Shown piece after piece: positions 1 through 9,739 of a stretch of 20,098 nucleotides of DNA (its first letter is position 1; the number at the start of each line of letters is the position of its first letter). The DNA lies in NCBI GenBank assembly GCA_049999725.1, contig JBNGIS010004503.1, forward strand, positions 1 through 20,098. Reading direction: 5' to 3'. Under the pieces are notes generated by a model that saw nothing but the letters and a program-made list of their open reading frames with translations, was not told where the DNA came from and did not search any database. The translations under genes and the position numbers were made by a program. The stretch is from Haplomitrium mnioides (taxonomy: Eukaryota; Marchantiophyta; Haplomitriopsida; Calobryales).

Positions 1-51
1 GCCCCATCTATATATAGGGTATAGATAGGGTTAGTCCTATAGTCCTATAAC
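1..51. other. Unassigned flank left of the 3' LTR
   Basis: This short stretch does not align with the sequence next to the other LTR copy (left of 10796). It is made of small imperfect repeats such as agtcctat occurring twice. It is either host flank of the gypsy element or the edge of another repeat. I could not find a clean target-site duplication matching the taatt that follows the other LTR at 11395-11399. Confidence 0.4.
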
Positions 52-721
52 AGAAACAACTTTAAAAAATAGAAGTAAAAGTTTCTCTAGAGACTATCGG
101 ATAGGGGAAGAAGAGTACCCGACTTAATTATAAAATATAGTATCATATGCTATTAATAAAAAATAACTTAAATAGAACAAAAGTAAAAAAAAAAAACAAA
201 AAAAACAAAACCCTTCTATGAGAGGGTGAATAGAGCACCCTTTAGCACTTTCATACGAATGGGAAAACAGTAAAATTTTATAGGGCAAAAAGAGAACAAA
301 AGATAACAGAGAACTAAGTATAAAAAACAGGGGAAAATAGAACAAAGGGGAGGAATGTGCAAGAAAAAGGCAAGATGGCTTGCATGGCCCCTCTTCCTAT
401 CGAAATCTCCTCACCATTCTTTCCTTAGTTGAATTCTGTTGTCACTCCTTCCTCGCGCTAAATTGGGCCAACCCTCCAATTGAACTGAACAAACGTGCTT
501 TCTTTAGACTTTGGATGACTCCTTAAACTGAGTTTATTCTCTTTGCCTCTTTTGTGCACCAAGTTGATCAGTCTTGCACTCAAAGTGCTGTACTAGGTCG
601 GGTTAAACACAAAAAATTGAAAACCCTTGTGCACTAGGTTGATCAATCTTGGGCTCAAAGTGTTGTACTAGGACGGGCTAAACACAAAATATTGAAGAAA
701 CCTGAAAAAACCCGACCGACA
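52..721 (-). repeat. 3' LTR of the gypsy element
   Basis: It aligns with 10796-11394 through long shared blocks, for example aagaaaaaggcaagatggct at 361 and 11101. Read on the minus strand it starts TGTCGGTCGGG at 721, and the partner starts TGTCAGCTGGG at 11394. A polypurine tract precedes it directly. The far end is less certain: the partner ends in the expected CA (plus-strand TG at 10796), while this copy reads ag at 52-53. It is about 70 bp longer than the partner because of an internal 75-bp duplication. Confidence 0.85.
552..701. repeat. 75-bp tandem duplication inside the 3' LTR
   Basis: The unit beginning ttgtgcaccaagttgatcag at 552 recurs from 627 as ttgtgcactaggttgatcaa, a period of 75 bp. 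Both copies continue through a shared ctcaaagtg..tgtactagg..cggg..taaacac block. The 5' LTR has only one unit, starting near 11294. The duplication therefore arose in this copy after insertion, or was lost from the other. Confidence 0.85.
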
Positions 722-724
722 TAA

Positions 725-734
725 CTCCCTTTTT
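725..734 (-). promoter_or_regulatory. Polypurine tract of the gypsy element
   Basis: On the minus strand the sequence reads AAAAAGGGAG, then TTA, then the LTR start TGTCGG at 721. A polypurine tract just upstream of the 3' LTR primes plus-strand DNA synthesis in LTR retrotransposons. Its position confirms the minus orientation and the inner LTR edge. Confidence 0.75.
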
Positions 735-1302
735 AATTGTGCAGTGACCCCGTAAACACCCTTCCTCCATCTAACCTTGTTGGACACCTTCGTGGTTGTT
801 GCTCTGACCTTCCTTGGTGGCTGCTCCTAAGTTGACTTGCCTGATCACACACACAATACAACCTACATATAAACCAATGCACAAACAAAAATACCACACC
901 AACCATCCTTTAACCAAAGCCTACACAACTCATGCGCTACATGGGCACACACACACCCCTCACAACTCACCACACCCCATTGTGCAGACTCTCCACTTTG
1001 CACCAATCCACTAAGTAGCAACCACACAACCATCCTATCTCAGTTTGCTATTGTTGTACCTTCTCGACTAATGCTTTCCTCCCTTCTTAATGGCTGCTCT
1101 TGGCTGCTCTGGTCTCACCATGCTTGCTACCCTTAGTGTCTAGGTTGGATGCTCCCACATGCCACGTAAACTCCACACAAGAAACCACTCAAAACGCCAC
1201 ACACCCAATATACAATTAACTCTTTGCAAATCCAACTTGAAATCATCCAACACCAGCAATCTTATATACAAGCATCCTACGTTGTACAAGGCAATGCCCC
1301 CT
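735..1302 (-). other. 3' noncoding region between integrase and the 3' LTR
   Basis: No coding homology is visible. From about 840 to 1020 the plus strand is strikingly poor in G and rich in CA steps, including two short cacacacac runs. The minus strand, the element's sense strand, is correspondingly GT-rich. Open frames here follow from that composition and resemble no protein family I know. Confidence 0.5.
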
Positions 1303-2409
1303 TCATTGCTCCTCCTGGTGGTAGTACCGCTTCAACCTACCGTAATGGACACAATTGGAAATATGTTCCTCCATTAATGTGCTCAACTCCACCAACCCAT
1401 TGCCATGTAATACTATCACTAAGTAAGGTCCCATCCACCTGGTGTGCAACTTCCCAAGAAAGTGCAAGAAACAATTGTCGTAGGGCAACACCAAACTACT
1501 CACCTTAAATTTGATTGGTCGTAGCTTCTTGTCCTATTGCTTCTTGGTCAGCTGCTATTGATGTTCCAGCTGCTCTTGCGTTGCTACTCTAGTTTCTGTC
1601 AAGGACTCCAACTGGTGTACCCTCTCCATGTGGCTTGGACCTCATCCATTCTCTCTTCCACGGTCACCTTTGCGGTTGGAACTTTGAACTCCACCAGAAC
1701 CAGCGAATGCAGCACAACGACTAAGAAGTAAGGGTAGTGGTTTGTTTTGGTCTTGTAGGCCAGATTGTAGGCATGTGTGGCGGTCAATAGCCTCAAATCC
1801 TAGTCTACTTTATTAGCATCCACTGTTTTGTTCAAAATTTTTCCCATAATGCCATTGGCCCTCTCCGTCAACCCATTGGCTTTAGGGTGATAGGTTGTGG
1901 TTTTTCTATGCTTGATAAGATATCTCTCTGTGAGCTCTTTGATGACCTAATTGATGAAATGAGTGCCTTGGTCACTCATCAATTCCAGCGGTGCCTCAAA
2001 TCTGGTGAAAATCTGCTCGTAGAGGAATCGAGCTACCGTTGATGCGTCATCCTTCTTGGTTGCTCGAGCCTCAACCCACTTTGTGGCATAATCAGTTGAG
2101 AGTAAGATATTCTTGTTCCCTTGCCTTGTAGAAGGGGTGATGGGTCCAATGAAGCCAATGCCCAACTTTTCAAATGAAGCAAGGGGGATGATTGGTATTA
2201 GGGGTGGTGACAAGACACTATAGGCTTCCCAGTCCTTTGGCACTCATCACACCTCTTAACAAAGAAGTGGACATCCCTTGTGTAGGGTGGGCAACTAGTA
2301 CTTGGCATCTACAATCTTTCGTATTGTTGTTTCTACAACAAAATATCCACTGACCTCTTCTTCGTGCATAGCTTGCTTTTCCACTATTGACTGGTCTTTC
2401 TCTTAACAC
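1303..2409 (-). pseudogene. Ty3/gypsy integrase (broken)
   Basis: Integrase inserts the element DNA into the host chromosome. Pieces of all three domains can be read on the minus strand. The zinc-binding domain near 2230-2390 keeps the CDECQRTGKP block, but a stop and frame change interrupt it. The catalytic core at 2243-1947 has LGIGFIGP, TDYATKWVEA and SDQGTHFIN. The third acidic site follows near 1870 as NGLTERANG. The C-terminal part at 1503-1303 has GKLHTRWMGPY and ends YGRLKRYY. In the first motif the family has Asp where this copy reads Gly (codon GGC), so the first catalytic Asp of the D,D-35-E triad is lost. A TAG replaces the expected Trp near 1806. Several frame changes split the gene, so it cannot be functional. 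Confidence 0.9.
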
Positions 2410-2649
2410 TTGCGCATCTACCCATCAATACTCTGCATGTGCAAAATTCCCTTGATCATTAGGAAAGGTCTCACATTTATGACCTTTCTAAGAAAAACGG
2501 CTGCTTGTTCTGCCGTGCATCATTGTGGGATTTTTTCCGTTAAAAGAAATTGAATGATGTCTTCATACTCTATTGGTCTCCCTTCTCTGATGTGGAACAG
2601 ATCTTCATTAGGGAAGGTGTCACCTACTCCCTCTTCACTTGGCCTTCTA

Positions 2650-3271
2650 TCAATCCTCGAGACGAAATCTGCATTCTAGTGTTTCTTCCTCGGTTTGATG
2701 CGTACCTCAAAATCAAAATCTTGGAGTAGCAACATCCACCTTGCCACTCTCCCTATCAGGCCAAGTTTGTTGACCATGTACTTCAAAGCGTCATGATCTA
2801 TGTGGAACACTACCTTGTAGTGCAGCAAGTAGTGCTTGAATGTTTTCAGCGAGTAAATAATTCCCAATGACTCACGATTAGTGGGCGAGTAATTTTTTTC
2901 CGCCGTTGAGAGAAGTGTTCTAGCAAAGTAGATGGGGTGGTCCTTCCCTCATTATCCAATTGGCTCAGCACTACCCCCACACAAAACCCTGAAACATCCA
3001 CCATTACATAGAACTCTTTAGACCAATTTGAGGGTGCTAGAACCGGGGCATTGGCCAATCTCCTCTTGAGTTCATTAAAGTTAGATCTTCTTGGCTCGGT
3101 TGGCTCAAAGTCACTGCCCTTCTTCACCATCTCAACTAGGTGGTAGGCTACCAAAGCAAACCTAGGGATGAGCCTCTGGTAATAGCCCACGCAGCCCAAG
3201 AATCCTTGCACTTCCACTAAGCATATAGGAAAGACCACACCCATCCATAATGCCACCTTCTCTTGGTCCAC
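2650..3271 (-). pseudogene. Ty3/gypsy RT connection and RNase H (broken)
   Basis: The first part (3271-2846) holds the end of the RT region with GFLGCVGYYQRLIPRFA, followed by the RNase H start FYVMVDVSGFCVGVVLSQLD. The second part (2867-2676) continues with LGIIYSLKTFKHYLL, VVFHIDHDALKYMVNK and the family block RVARWMLLLQDFDF. RNase H degrades the RNA of the RNA-DNA hybrid during reverse transcription. The acidic residues expected at the active site remain visible as VDVS, the E of NRES and the D of HIDHD. A frame change lies between the parts near 2870-2900, and a TAG follows PRKKH near 2677. The next residues (NADFVSRID) are the usual end of this domain before the integrase. Confidence 0.9.
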
Positions 3272-3300
3272 TGCAATTCCCTAGCATGAGACCTTATGTC

Positions 3301-4114
3301 CTAGCAATATGCCTTCCTTGACTGCATGAAGCATTTTCCAGGGTGCCAGCACAACCTTGTTTCCCTGCAACGCTGGAATGTGAGCTGGACGCACTCCTCA
3401 TGATCCTTCACTTTACCATACACCATGAAGTCGTCGATGAAGATCTCAAGGAACTTCCTCAAGTAGTCATGGAATATATTCATCATCAACCTTTGGAATG
3501 TACTAGATGCATTATAGAGACCAAACAGCATCCTTTGAAACGCAAACACTCCCCACTCCGTAGTAAAAGCAATTTTTAGTTGATCTTCCTCCCGTATCCA
3601 AACCTAATTGTAACCTGAGTACCCATCCATGAAATTGTACAACTCTTGGCCTGCCACCAGTTCCAGCACACCATTAGTAAAGGGTACGGGGTAGTGGTCC
3701 TTCTTTGTGGTTGCATTCAACTTGCGGAAATCTTGGTAGACCCGTATTTTCGGCATCTCGTTCAATCCTGCCTTCTTTGGCACCACCACTAAGAGGGACA
3801 GACACCCATTTACTATTCAGAACAGGGTATATGAACCTTGATTCCAGGAGCTTATCAACCTCTTCCTTAACCAGCAGGGAGAAGCGTGGGTGTAGGGAGA
3901 AGCATAAGCTCATATAGTATTGTCGTTGCCTCACGAGGGTCGCATTAGTTTCTAAATCAATTCGATGCTCCCCCAATTCTCTAGGCACGTCCTTTAGATC
4001 AGCATAGCTCAATGCAAATATGTCACTATAATTTCCCAAGGTCTGCAGAAAAGTCCTCTCAGCCTCCCGATTCAGAGCGAAGCCAAGCTGGAAAGTTCTC
4101 CCATCGGGAACCAT
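3301..4114 (-). pseudogene. Ty3/gypsy reverse transcriptase (broken)
   Basis: This domain copies element RNA into DNA. From the N-terminus it reads ERTFLQTLGNYSDIFA and the typical HRIDLETNA block. After a frame change near 3785 come VVPKKAGLNEMPKIRVYQDF, RKLNATTKKDHYPVPF and FMDGYSGYN. The palm block MLFGLYNASSTFQR and the catalytic FIDDF follow; both aspartates are intact (FIDD at 3430-3441). A TAG stands directly after GYSGYN, where the family has Gln. Another frame change lies between the catalytic motif and the connection domain near 3300. It sits between protease and RNase H as expected. The family assignment is certain; the gene is not functional. Confidence 0.93.
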
Positions 4115-4595
4115 TATTTCTCAGTACTGCTCTACCCGTATGACCTCCACACTGTTCTTGTTAGTGGAGTCAATGTCTGGCTCCAATTGGGCCAGCCTTA
4201 GGCCACCTACAGCAGGCTTCTTGTCATGCATTTTCCCCACGCCTTGGTGGCTAGTCCCCGTTGGAACTATGTCTGCAAACGACTCCTCTTTTAGTTTGGT
4301 TTCATGGTTGGGAGTAGATACTCCTTACTCCATTTTAAGGTTGGTTTTAGGGCCAAGAGTAGGTACTCCTGACTCCCCTTCCTCTGTCCCCCCAACCCAA
4401 AATACAAAGGTCTCCAACTGATCCACTCTTGCTTCTTTTCCTCCAATAAAATTTGCCTTTGTCATATCGCTAACCAATTGCATCCAATAGGTGCCATCCT
4501 CCTTTGATTCCTCTTCCACCAACCACTCGATGTCGTACTACTAATCCTATAAGGTCTCTCTCTCATGTGGAATAGGTCCATAATGAACCACAGTC
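4115..4595 (-). other. Protease-RT linker of the gypsy polyprotein
   Basis: The minus strand reads through a low-complexity, acidic linker that leads in frame-broken pieces into the RT N-terminus. It includes a stretch ending VGKMHDKKPAVGGLRLAQLE. No catalytic motif is present. Its place between the protease end (GRPWLYGN) and the RT start supports the linker call. Confidence 0.55.
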
Positions 4596-5000
4596 TTAGA
4601 CGACCTGAACACCAATGTAGAATCTCCCCAATTGTGCATTACTTTGGTTCCCATACAGCCAAGGCCTTCCAATTAAAACAGAGCATGGGGAAGCTCTAGT
4701 TGGTCTCATGACCAAGTAGTTTGGGGCAAACTTTTTTCCCCCAATCCATGTTGGAACCTTCAGCAAAGCCTCCAAGGGCTTAACTCTAGACTCGTCAGCC
4801 AACCACATAGTTCTTTAGGTTCGTTGAAAAGTCTTAAGACCAAGATAGTGGGTAGTCTCCTCCACCATAATATTCAGGCCTGCTAATCTATCTATAGGAA
4901 ATAGGGACAAAGTGCACCATGTTATGTGGATGTCTATTTTGGGAGCTCTTTTGTCCTCACAAGTCATCTCCATGTCGACTGTGGTGCCCACTATTGGGAG
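4596..5000 (-). pseudogene. Ty3/gypsy aspartic protease (broken)
   Basis: The protease releases the parts of the Gag-Pol polyprotein. The C-terminal half is clear at 4808-4596: MWLADESRVKPLEALLKVP, then IGGKKFAPNYLVMRPT and VLIGRPWLYGN, the conserved flap-to-end region of retrotransposon proteases. Upstream, after a stop near 4815, the frame reads RLAGLNIMVEETTHYLGL, where family members have a D-S/T-G-A-x-x-N-I-M active site. Here the Asp is followed by Arg-Leu instead of Ser-Gly or Thr-Gly, so the catalytic loop is destroyed. Further upstream lies KAPKIDIHI-like sequence typical of this region. Confidence is high for the domain and moderate for its exact start. Confidence 0.75.
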
Positions 5001-5798
5001 CTTCCTTTTCCTCTTAGCTCCTATAAGCAGCTCCCTGAGCTACCTCTTGTATGCAAGGCTGTCCTTGATCAACTAACCCACTGTAGTAGTGATTGAGCAG
5101 TCCCTCACATCCTTTTGGATGCTATAAGAGATGAGAATGTTGGTTGGTTCTCTTGGTTACTGGGCTACTTGGTCATGTTTGGCTTGCTCTTCAACAACAT
5201 TTCTCTAGTTGATCTCTTACAGGGTTTTATCCACCACTTGTTGAGCTTGAGCTGCTTTTTAGGCCTCTAGATGCTTCTTCACATCCTCCTCCTACTTGGG
5301 GTAGAATAGCTTGGGGTGCTCCCTTTTGTAATATGAATCTTCCTCAATAGGGAGCACGTTAGTGGTCCTCTCCTTCTTCCAAACTTGCTTGGCTTTGTTC
5401 TTCTCCTTGGTACTGACTGCTGCTCTTGTTGCCACTCGGCAACAGTCCTCCTCTAGGGCTATCTCCACCCCTGGAAACTCTGCCCCGTGCTCCCATGCTT
5501 GATTGTGGTGTGATTGTGATGTTCCCATGCCTGATCATGGTTACCAATTGATCATTGTTGGTTATAGTGCTTACTGGGTAGGAATGGAAGGTAGCTCCTG
5601 CCTTTTGGTATAGAGGCAATTACTTGCTAGATGCACCTCCTTCTTGCAACTATTACATAGCAGGGGTGGCAGACCATTCCTTTGCCTTTTGGGCTCTGGA
5701 TTGTTGGGGGAAATATAGCGTGGCTACCCACAATTCTAGCATACCATCACCCAAGTTCGATTCTGACCTAGCCTTGCCCCTTCTGGTCTTGCTTGCCC
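5001..5798 (-). other. Gag-protease spacer of the gypsy element
   Basis: Two overlapping minus-strand open frames lie here (5292-5528 and 5359-5619). One contains a Gly/Arg/Ser-rich stretch (RGRVSRGGDSPRGG). They contain no zinc knuckle or protease motif. The position between the nucleocapsid and protease sequences suggests variable Gag tail. I see no recognisable domain between 5001 and 5290. Confidence 0.5.
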
Positions 5799-6480
5799 CT
5801 ATGAAGCTGATTGGCCAGGCACCAGATTGGCTGGTCTGCCTGCCATCGTTTGTGGTTGGTTGACCACATGGTACATGAGCTCAGACTCTTCCTCTTGCAT
5901 GCACTCCACTTCCTCTCGGTACCACTCCGGTGAATCCTCCCCTACATAATGAATAGTGAGACATTCTTGTGGGGAGTGCCCATAACTCTTGCACTTCAGG
6001 CACCATACATGGGCCTTTTGAGACAACAATTTTTTGCCCTCTGGATTCAGGCCTCCAAAATGGATTGTCATAGCTTCTAACTTGGCGTTAATTTCTTTCA
6101 TGGGGTCTTTTAACCCCCTCCTCTTGTTGGGTTCTGCTCTAGTGACTCTATCAAAGGTTTGTGGGGTTTTCTCTCAATGGACTCTATTTGTTTCTCATGT
6201 TTCTTCCCCTTCTTCTATTTGACCTCTTTTTTCTTCTTGCTCTCCCTCTTCTTCCTCCTCCTATGTGACCTTCTTCTTCTCAACTTTCTAAGCTGCTCTC
6301 ACTACCAGATTCAGACTTCGAAGAGGAGCTAGCCTTGGAGATATCCTCTTGGCTAGAGCTCTTCGACTCATCCCTCTTCTTCATCTTTCTCTTCAAGCTT
6401 GACACCCCAACCTTGACATATGATTGGGCTTCTTCCACTTCCCTCTCAAGGAAGGTGGGTTTGGATCTCCTTACCCAAGC
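5799..6480 (-). pseudogene. Gag nucleocapsid region with CCHC zinc knuckle
   Basis: The frame at 6101-5799 contains CLKCKSYGHSPQEC (5961-6002), a complete C-x2-C-x4-H-x4-C zinc knuckle of the kind that binds element RNA. It is followed by an acidic tail (EEVECMQEEESELMYHVV). Upstream, at about 6280-6460 in another frame, is a charged, serine-rich linker (LKRKMKKRDESKSSSQEDIS) that joins it to the capsid domain, broken by frame changes and stops. The knuckle residues are intact. This is the C-terminal half of Gag and lies just downstream of the capsid sequence in element sense. Confidence 0.85.
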
Positions 6481-6509
6481 TCCTAAATCCCAAGTAGGGC
6501 AGAAATAAA

Positions 6510-7118
6510 CTAGGAGGTGAGCATCCCATCCGATGCCGAAGGTGTGATCTTCATGGCCATTCGTTGGAATCGCTGCAAGAACTTCCGCACAGATTTGACC
6601 TTCTTTATTTCCATTTGGACTATCTTGATCACGGCCTCTGATTCACCTCCTACCTTCCTAAGTTCTTCTAAGAAGGTTGACTTAAAGGTGTCCCAATTCC
6701 TCTTGGTAGCATCCAACAAAGTCTGGTACCAAAGACCAGCCTCTCCCTTCAGCACTCCAAAGAGAATAGTTTCCTTAATCAAGTTCTCTCCATTAGCATT
6801 AGCGGTGCCATCAAAATCATTCAGCCACTCATTTGGATCTTCCCTAGTGGATCCTATGAATGTTTTGTATCTGAACCATAATCGCTGCGCTACATGCCCT
6901 ATATTGGCCATAGGGGGTTTGCTGTGCACAGAATAACAAGCTCCACCCACAACTGCAAGGCTTCTTCCACTTTGGAGGTAGATCCTCCTTGTATCAAAAC
7001 ATGGCAACTTCCTTGGTTGATATTTTTCCATTTTTGATGCTAAGCTGCTCTTAGAATTCCATAAGTCTTTCCCTTGCTCCACTTCAGAGCTATACCACAA
7101 GTCAACCACGAGATGCAA
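6510..7118 (-). pseudogene. Gag capsid domain (Retrotrans_gag type)
   Basis: The frame encodes a Retrotrans_gag-like capsid segment: FIGSTREDPNEWLNDFDG, then KETILFGVLKGEAGLWYQTL, WDTFKSTFLEELRKV and the arginine/lysine-rich VRKFLQRFQRMAMKI. These match the pattern of structural Gag proteins that form the virus-like particle. The open frame begins without an ATG. The first ATG is at 7031-7029 (MEKYQPRKLPCF), and a TAG lies upstream of the open stretch, so the original start is probably lost. The frame ends near 6510 and Gag continues in other frames towards the zinc knuckle. Confidence 0.85.
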
Positions 7119-7589
7119 AAACTAGTGCTCTCCACTCTTCCAACTTGACAATTTGCAGCAAGGTTGATTTCCAGAACTCTTTTGTTTGGCCGTGATGGCA
7201 AAAAAATAGCTGAAATTTGAGGGATTCCCTATGTCAACCCTATGGTTGGTTTTTTTAATCTCATCTCTTACCAATTTACACCAACTTAATGGGTGGTTGT
7301 GTTTCAGGGATCATTTATGGGAGGGGCTTTGCACTAACTTGAATTCAACTCTCCCTTACACTCTCCTAAATAACTACAGTACTCTATTAGATATGTTTTG
7401 CTTCTAGTGCTGCCTACTTAGGACAGCGATGGAATACACACACACTCACACCCCCACTACAAGCACCCTTTCTTCAAATGAATCCAATGCACTCAAATAA
7501 TACTTAATAATGCCTACACGCTTCACAACTTAATTTTGCTAGTTCACGAATACTTACAGCAGTTCTAATAACACTCTAACATATACATC

Positions 7590-7676
<87 letters not shown>

Positions 7677-8479
7677 AATCTAGTAATTTCACTTGAGTCG
7701 CCTGAAGTTTCTAGATTGACTTCCAAAGGGAAAGAAAGATTGTTGTTTGACTTCTACTAATAGGAAGGTAGCTCTGACAAGTGTTGGACCTTACTGCACA
7801 CCACAAACTGCCAAATCCACCAACACACCGCCCTAGCAAGATCTGCCGAGCAAGGACTCCAAACCGACATCTATTTAAAGAAGTTTGACACTCAATGTAC
7901 CAAACAAAGCATACTAGACTCATCTTGAATCTAATCCACAACTTGCTCTAGTGTCACAGAGTAGCCTAGGGCAGCAACAACAAGTTTCTATAGCTATAGG
8001 AAAAGAAAACACAATTAATAGTACCTCCCACACATTGTGAGTTGAAGAGAGACCCAACCCCTTGAATTCCCTAGAAAAGTCGTCTCTCGTTGTTGCAACA
8101 CCTCCAAAGGCTGGTCCACTTGTGGATGCCCTCCACTAGTACCCTAGCACCAGCCTCCAAGCAATACAGTCCACCCAACCTTCAGTTCAACAATCCCAAC
8201 ACCAAGAACTTCTCCAGTCCTCCTTCCAGCAATGGTCTTCCTTCTTTGCCTCTCCCGTCCTTTATTCCACACTAGCAATGTCCCCTCAATGAATCCCCCT
8301 ACAGGGGAGCTCCAACATGAGGCTATCCCTCCCAAAAATGCAATGGGTAAGCCCATTTAATGCCCCTTAACTTTTGCCTTGGCGACCTTCCCCATAGGCA
8401 ATGTTAGGCCCAAATATTAGTTACAACCAACCCCTTTGACCATCAAATTGAAAGCCCTTGACTATTTTTAACAACTCCC
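7119..8479. other. Gypsy 5' leader segment without recognisable genes
   Basis: This lies between gag and the RAD54 fragment. I see no domain homology on either strand. It contains an (AC)42 microsatellite and short open frames (7941-7711 minus, 8090-8275 plus, 8356-8144 minus) with no family motif. It may be native leader or the remainder of an inserted host transcript. The only strong signal is the microsatellite. Confidence 0.5.
7591..7674. repeat. (AC)42 microsatellite
   Basis: There are 84 bp of uninterrupted AC dinucleotides. Shorter CA-rich runs lie nearby (around 7435-7450). The perfect repetition inside a heavily decayed element implies that it expanded recently compared with the insertion. 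Confidence 0.97.
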
Positions 8480-8698
8480 TTAGCTAATTTTCAGTGACAG
8501 TCTATCTCCTTTAATGTCATTGACAAGTTTTTTTGTGAATTCTCGCGTGGTAGTGCTCTTTTGGCCTTTCTTCTTAATCATCCTTCCAGATTTGAGGAGG
8601 CCTTCCACTTGTTCTTTATTCTTTTTTATAGGGCAGCTCTCCCTTTGGTTGTGATTCAAAGATGGGAGGGGTAGGTGGCTGCGCTGCACACGCCCCAT
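8480..8698 (-). CDS. Unrecognised 72-residue ORF abutting the RAD54 fragment
   Basis: It is an ATG-started minus-strand frame that begins about 10 bp beyond the point where RAD54 homology stops. The product is basic and rich in lysine (VEGLLKSGRMIKKKGQK), with REFTKKLVNDIKGDRLSLKI near its end. I recognise no family and see no signal peptide or membrane segment. It may be chance, original leader sequence, or the 3' part of a chimeric transcript joined to RAD54. Its lysine-rich composition is consistent with coding but does not prove it. Confidence 0.25.
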   Translation of the reverse strand: MGRVQRSHLPLPSLNHNQRESCPIKKNKEQVEGLLKSGRMIKKKGQKSTTTREFTKKLVNDIKGDRLSLKIS

Positions 8699-8707
8699 TG
8701 TTTCCCT

Positions 8708-9674
8708 GATTGGTAAAATTGACTATTGCAAAGGATTCCTCAAGATCATTCTGCATTGGAGTGACGGAAAACAGAATTCCCCTACGACAAAGAAGAGATG
8801 CAAGGGCCTAGTTTGTAAGTGTTCTATCATTTTTAAGTCTATGTGCCTCGTCGTGGATGAGAAGATCACAACTGCCTTCATTTTTTTAACTTTTATGGTG
8901 TGCAATCTGAAGGTTTCATATGAAACAGTCATGACCTGTGCAGTATTTTGAGGTGAAAAGAAAGTCGCATTGTTAATTGCTACTTTAAAACGGGTCAACT
9001 TCCCTATCGCAATCACGTTGATACGCCTGTCGAGCCAATTGATGATTTCCAACTCCCAATTACTAGCGAGACTTGTTGACGTAATGATTAAAATTGGTTT
9101 TGCCAAAGGTGACTTATCAAAGCCTTGTCGCAGGAGGGTCCAAAGCAGAGGTATGGACTGCAAAGTTTTCCCAAGTCCCATATCATCTCCAAGAATGCAC
9201 CCATAGCATCCTATCATTTTATTCTTGTTTTTGCATAACTCTTGGAGTCCAAAAATGCACTCAAACATGAATTGTACTCCCTGCCATTGATGTGCTTGAA
9301 GGAATATAGCAAGATGAGGACCAACAATAGTTGGCGCAATCTCTGATTCGCACTCGCTAGAAATGCCTGGATGCCATAACATCAGAGGATCAATCTCTGG
9401 TGGAAGATCTTCACACTTGATGTCTTTGAGGTTCTGGAAAGGGTCTTCAATTAGAGGAGGAGGAAGATTGGTAAGCAGGAAAAGTGGCTGCCTTGAACTG
9501 TTCCATGGAATGAAACACTTCCAAGCTAGAAGTCGGCGAAGTAGCTCAAAAGTGGAATTTCGCCGAGTGCCTGGACATGGTGACTTAAAAGGCCTCCTAA
9601 CCACCGATGCCCCTTGTGAGACCAATAATCCTTTGGGAAGTAGGGCCTATCTTCTAACTATCACATCTCCTCTG
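8708..9674 (-). pseudogene. RAD54: Truncated, intronless RAD54 fragment (SNF2 helicase N-lobe)
   Basis: RAD54 is a nuclear Swi2/Snf2 DNA translocase that works with RAD51 in homologous recombination. The fragment starts in the N-terminal region (RRPFKSPC, RRLLAWKCFIPWNSS), passes through PEIDPLMLWHPG and AHQWQGVQFMFECIFGLQEL, and reaches motif I (GDDMGLGKTLQS, 9164-9190). It continues with motif Ia (TSTSLASNWELEI) and VSYETFRLHT. After a frameshift in an A-run near 8890 it reads CDLLIHDEAHRLKND (DEAH box 8841-8852), then motif III as SVTPMQNDLEE (8745-8768; the family has SGTP), and stops at VNFTNQG. The second RecA lobe is absent. In-frame TAGs lie at 9649-9647 and just after the DEAH box. 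About 970 bp contain no intron-like gap, whereas plant RAD54 genes are, to my knowledge, multi-exon. It lies in the leader of the gypsy element, in the same orientation. Confidence 0.9.
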
Positions 9675-9739
9675 CTTAGCTGAAGATGTTGATGGTGGTT
9701 GGCAAGCGCTTCAATGTCTTCTCCTAAGGCTTTCGAAAT

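Noticed and set aside
47-51. Target-site duplication ataac at the left LTR edge
   Set aside because: It does not match taatt after the right LTR, and the left LTR edge itself is uncertain.
124-345. Minus-strand 73-residue hydrophobic ORF
   Set aside because: It lies inside the 3' LTR in an A-rich stretch. It has no counterpart in the other LTR and no motif.
3705-3917. Plus-strand ORFs across the gypsy pol region (for example 3343-3579, 3705-3917, 4140-4421, 6517-6936)
   Set aside because: They are antisense shadows of clear pol and gag domains on the minus strand.
8090-8275. Plus-strand Gln/Ser-rich frame that reads like a disordered protein
   Set aside because: It is short, has no homology I recognise, and opposes an equally open minus-strand frame. 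The evidence favours neither.
8708-9674. RAD54 as a functional gene
   Set aside because: It has at least two in-frame stops, a frameshift before the DEAH motif, an altered motif III, and no second helicase lobe.
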